Source of the DNA: CAZTHL01 sp964613585
GTDB taxonomy: Bacteria > Pseudomonadota > Alphaproteobacteria > DSM-16000 > Inquilinaceae
Length of the DNA stretch: 9,115 nt
Assembly: GCA_964613585.1 (NCBI GenBank)
Contig: CAZTHL010000119.1
Coordinates: forward strand, 1 to 9,115
Direction of reading: 5' to 3'
In this document: one piece after another, positions 7,663 to 9,115 of the stretch
Layout of the letters: the number at the start of each line of letters is the position of its first letter
Numbering within the stretch: position 1 is the stretch's first letter
The notes under the pieces: model-generated
What the model was told of the DNA's origin: nothing
The model's database searches: none
Seen by the model: the letters and a program-made list of their open reading frames with translations, nothing else
Position numbers and translations under genes: made by a program

Positions 7663-7875
7663 AGTGGCGCAGTCTTTCTGAGACAAGCCGGCCGCAGTAT
7701 TTGACGAAAAAGCAGCGGAACAGACTGGCTTACCGCCGCGACGTCGATCGTCGCGCAGGTGGTGTGATCGCAACGATTTCTGGAGGATGCCGTGCTTGGC
7801 GCTGCTGCTGTCGAGCGGCGCTAAGTCTTTGCTTTAACGGAAAACGACGAGGTCATTAGAGATCTTATTACCGAC
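7663..7875. other. Non-coding region upstream of the protease gene
   Basis: No gene is supported. The ATG at 7660 on the plus strand opens only 14 codons before TGA. A 7-bp stem hairpin (CGCGACG 7737-7743, loop TCGAT, CGTCGCG 7749-7755) lacks a T-run. The base composition is more AT-rich than in the coding regions. Confidence 0.5.
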
Positions 7876-8023
7876 ATCGGGCGTGCTATCGGGCGTGCTN
7901 NNNNNNNNNNNNNNNNNNNNNNNNNNNNNNNNNNNNNNNNNNNNNNNNNNNNNNNNNNNNNNNNNNNNNNNNNNNNNNNNNNNNNNNNNNNNNNNNNNNA
8001 TCGGGCGTGCTATCGGGCGTGCT
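7876..8023. repeat. 12-bp tandem repeat array interrupted by the assembly gap
   Basis: The unit ATCGGGCGTGCT occurs twice before the gap (7876-7887, 7888-7899) and twice after it (8000-8011, 8012-8023), all four exact. The Ns start and stop at unit boundaries, so the array itself probably caused the break and the true copy number is unknown. The unit is four codons long and stays open in several frames (IGRA on plus, STPD on minus), but no flanking gene is convincing. Confidence 0.85.
7900..7999. other. Assembly gap of 100 Ns
   Basis: Exactly 100 undetermined bases, a conventional length for a gap of unknown size. Reading frames drawn across it are not meaningful. Confidence 0.98.
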
Positions 8024-8198
8024 GCGGACCCGCCGATGCCGAGGGCAGGGTCCTGCCGGGAGACCGTCATGGCCGGGAGCCCGGAGAACGCAAAGCGGGC
8101 CGGACGCCGCCGCGGGGCGCCGAGGAGAGTGGAGTGGGCCCCTCGGGCCGGACGGTTGGAGCGGAATGAATAGACCGGGCGCGCCGGGCTTCCCGAGG
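8024..8198. other. Non-coding segment between tandem repeat and IS remnant
   Basis: No gene is recognised. The segment contains a small hairpin (GGCAGG 8044-8049 / CCTGCC 8052-8057) and a GTCATGGCCGGGAGCCCGG segment near 8066-8084. The latter resembles GTCATGGCCGGG-type dispersed intergenic repeats of alphaproteobacteria (recalled, not compared). The sequence from about 8166 (TGAATAGACCGGGC) could be the left end of the adjacent IS remnant, since IS3-type ends often begin with TG, but no partner end is visible. Confidence 0.35.
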
Positions 8199-8207
8199 AT
8201 GGAAGCC

Positions 8208-8367
8208 ATGGCAAGACACCGATCCCACAGCGTCGACTTCAAGCGGCAGGTCGTGCAGCAATTTCCGGCCGGAGACCCTGCACCGCTTGGCGAAGCGCCA
8301 CGATAATTCTCAGTGCCATCTGTGCTCTGCGCTCGGAAGGCAAGCTGACAAAGACCAATTTGATGCG
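8208..8367 (+). pseudogene. Remnant of IS3-family transposase orfA, frameshifted
   Basis: The ATG at 8208 opens MARHRSHSVDFKRQVVQQF, the typical N terminus of IS3-family OrfA proteins (DNA-binding helix-turn-helix subunit). A GAGG lies 9 bases upstream. The intact frame stops at 8304-8306 after 32 residues. The expected continuation LHRLAKRHD is present in another frame from 8278. This fits loss of one AG from a GAGAGA tract near 8273-8276, so that GET-LH became GDP. After RHD the similarity fades (NSQCHL, then QFDA at 8356-8367), suggesting further lesions. No orfB and no clear terminal repeats are seen, so this is a decayed non-functional fragment. The first residues are recognised from family memory, without alignment. 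Confidence 0.75.
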
Positions 8368-8590
8368 CCAACTGCAGGCCGTGCGAAAGTCAGCTGCCAT
8401 TTCAGGCCCCAAGCCTGACCGTGTCATGTCCGATGACCTCGGCCTTTGCTTCGCCGGACGGGCCGCGCGGTGGCCGTGCCGGGGAACCGCCGGGGCGGGA
8501 CGGCATTACCGCTTGCCTTGGGTGGGGCGCGCCCAAATGCATCAAAGGAGAACCGCCGAAAGGCTGCGCCGACGAGCCGGCGAGGTGAGC

Positions 8591-9055
8591 ATGAACGTGA
8601 GCTATATCCATATCCATGGTGACCGCGCGGGCCGCCACGGCGCCGCACCGTCCGAGACGCAGCGGGACCGCGCCGAGCGGCTGATCCGGCTGGATACCCT
8701 GGCGCGCCTGCTCGATGCCCGCTTCCGCGTGCCCGGCACCCGCTTTCGCTTCGGCCTGGACTTCGTGATCGGCCTGGTGCCGGTGATCGGCGACACGGTG
8801 ACCGCGGCGATCGGCCTCTACATCCTGCAGGAGGCGCGGGACTTCGGCCTGCCCAAGGCGCTGCAGGCGCGCATGCTGGCGAATGTCGGCGCCGACTGGC
8901 TGATCGGCCAGGTGCCGCTCGTCGGCGACCTGCTCGACGCCGGCTACAAGGCCAACGTCAAGAACATCCGCCTCCTCGAGCGCCATCTGGCCGAACGCGG
9001 CGATCCCGCCGTCGCCGCCGCCGGCATCGATCCCGAGGTGATCGCCGGCGGCTAG
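8591..9055 (+). CDS. DUF4112 family protein
   Basis: The product has 154 residues. Residues 31-60 (LDTLARLLDARFRVPGT, then RFRFGLDFVIG) and the later GYKANVKNIRLLE match the DUF4112 pattern. Two hydrophobic stretches (about 56-80 and 97-117) each carry a P-x-x-GD motif (P64..GD68 and P109..GD113), giving internal symmetry and suggesting membrane association. The function of the family is unknown. The N terminus is unusual in being histidine-rich (YIHIHG, then GRH). The start at 8591 was chosen because GAGGTGA sits just upstream and the family similarity begins soon after. An in-frame ATG at 8537 would add 18 arginine-rich residues that look non-coding. The 223 bases between the IS remnant and this gene hold only a GGGCGCGCCC palindrome (8525-8534) and an AAGGAG not followed by a suitable start. 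The last 60 bases of the window show nothing. Confidence 0.85.
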   Translation: MNVSYIHIHGDRAGRHGAAPSETQRDRAERLIRLDTLARLLDARFRVPGTRFRFGLDFVIGLVPVIGDTVTAAIGLYILQEARDFGLPKALQARMLANVGADWLIGQVPLVGDLLDAGYKANVKNIRLLERHLAERGDPAVAAAGIDPEVIAGG

Positions 9056-9115
9056 GGGGTATATGTCAGCGCCGGCAGTGTTCCCGTCCCGCTTGTCCAC
9101 GGAACGATCCCTGCG

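Noticed and set aside
7876..8023. CRISPR array
   Set aside because: The 12-bp units are directly adjacent with no spacers and no cas genes are present; it is a simple tandem repeat.
7834..8371. Proteins encoded across the N gap (IGRA or STPD repeat proteins)
   Set aside because: The frames depend on 100 undetermined bases, appear on both strands, and have no ribosome site or similarity.
8360..8590. Longer start for the DUF4112 protein (TTG at 8360 or ATG at 8537)
   Set aside because: The extra residues are Arg-rich with no family similarity and overlap the IS remnant; 8591 has a well placed GAGGTGA.

Overview
The window is GC-rich with sparse intergenic DNA. Taken together, the RTX-type secreted proteins, a DUF4112 protein, an IS3-type orfA relic and a palindromic dispersed repeat suggest an alphaproteobacterium, possibly Rhodospirillales-like. 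The taxonomic call is inference; no rRNA or other marker gene is present.

Layout. (1) Positions 15-2060, + strand: a very acidic, cysteine-free RTX (calcium-binding nonapeptide) protein whose frame is still open at the left window edge. (2) Positions 2061-2416: a strong rho-independent terminator, a palindromic dispersed repeat and GC-rich hairpins. (3) Positions 2417-7561, - strand: a 1714-residue mosaic exoprotein made of a kexin/subtilisin-type serine protease, P-domain, RTX repeats, five cadherin/Ig-like repeats, a LamG-like lectin domain, a second RTX block and a C-terminal beta-rich domain. Its start codon lies in one arm of a long inverted repeat. (4) Positions 7563-8207: mostly non-coding, with a 12-bp tandem repeat interrupted by 100 Ns (an assembly gap). 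(5) Positions 8208-8367: a broken IS3-family orfA remnant. (6) Positions 8591-9055, + strand: a small DUF4112 membrane-associated protein.

How the genes may work together: the two large genes converge on the same terminator region and share a homologous module of about 105 residues placed right after an RTX block. Both look like substrates of a type I secretion system (no Sec signal peptide, acidic, RTX repeats). They are best read as a pair of related cell-surface or secreted proteins, one repeat-only and one carrying a protease and adhesion domains. No transporter genes (HlyB/HlyD/TolC type) lie in the window. The segment right of the N gap is joined to the left only across a repeat, so its adjacency should be treated with care.

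The most notable observations are the module shared by the two convergent genes, the unusual domain order of the large protease, the inverted repeat that could hide its start codon, and the tandem repeat at the gap. No complete, clearly novel system is demonstrated.
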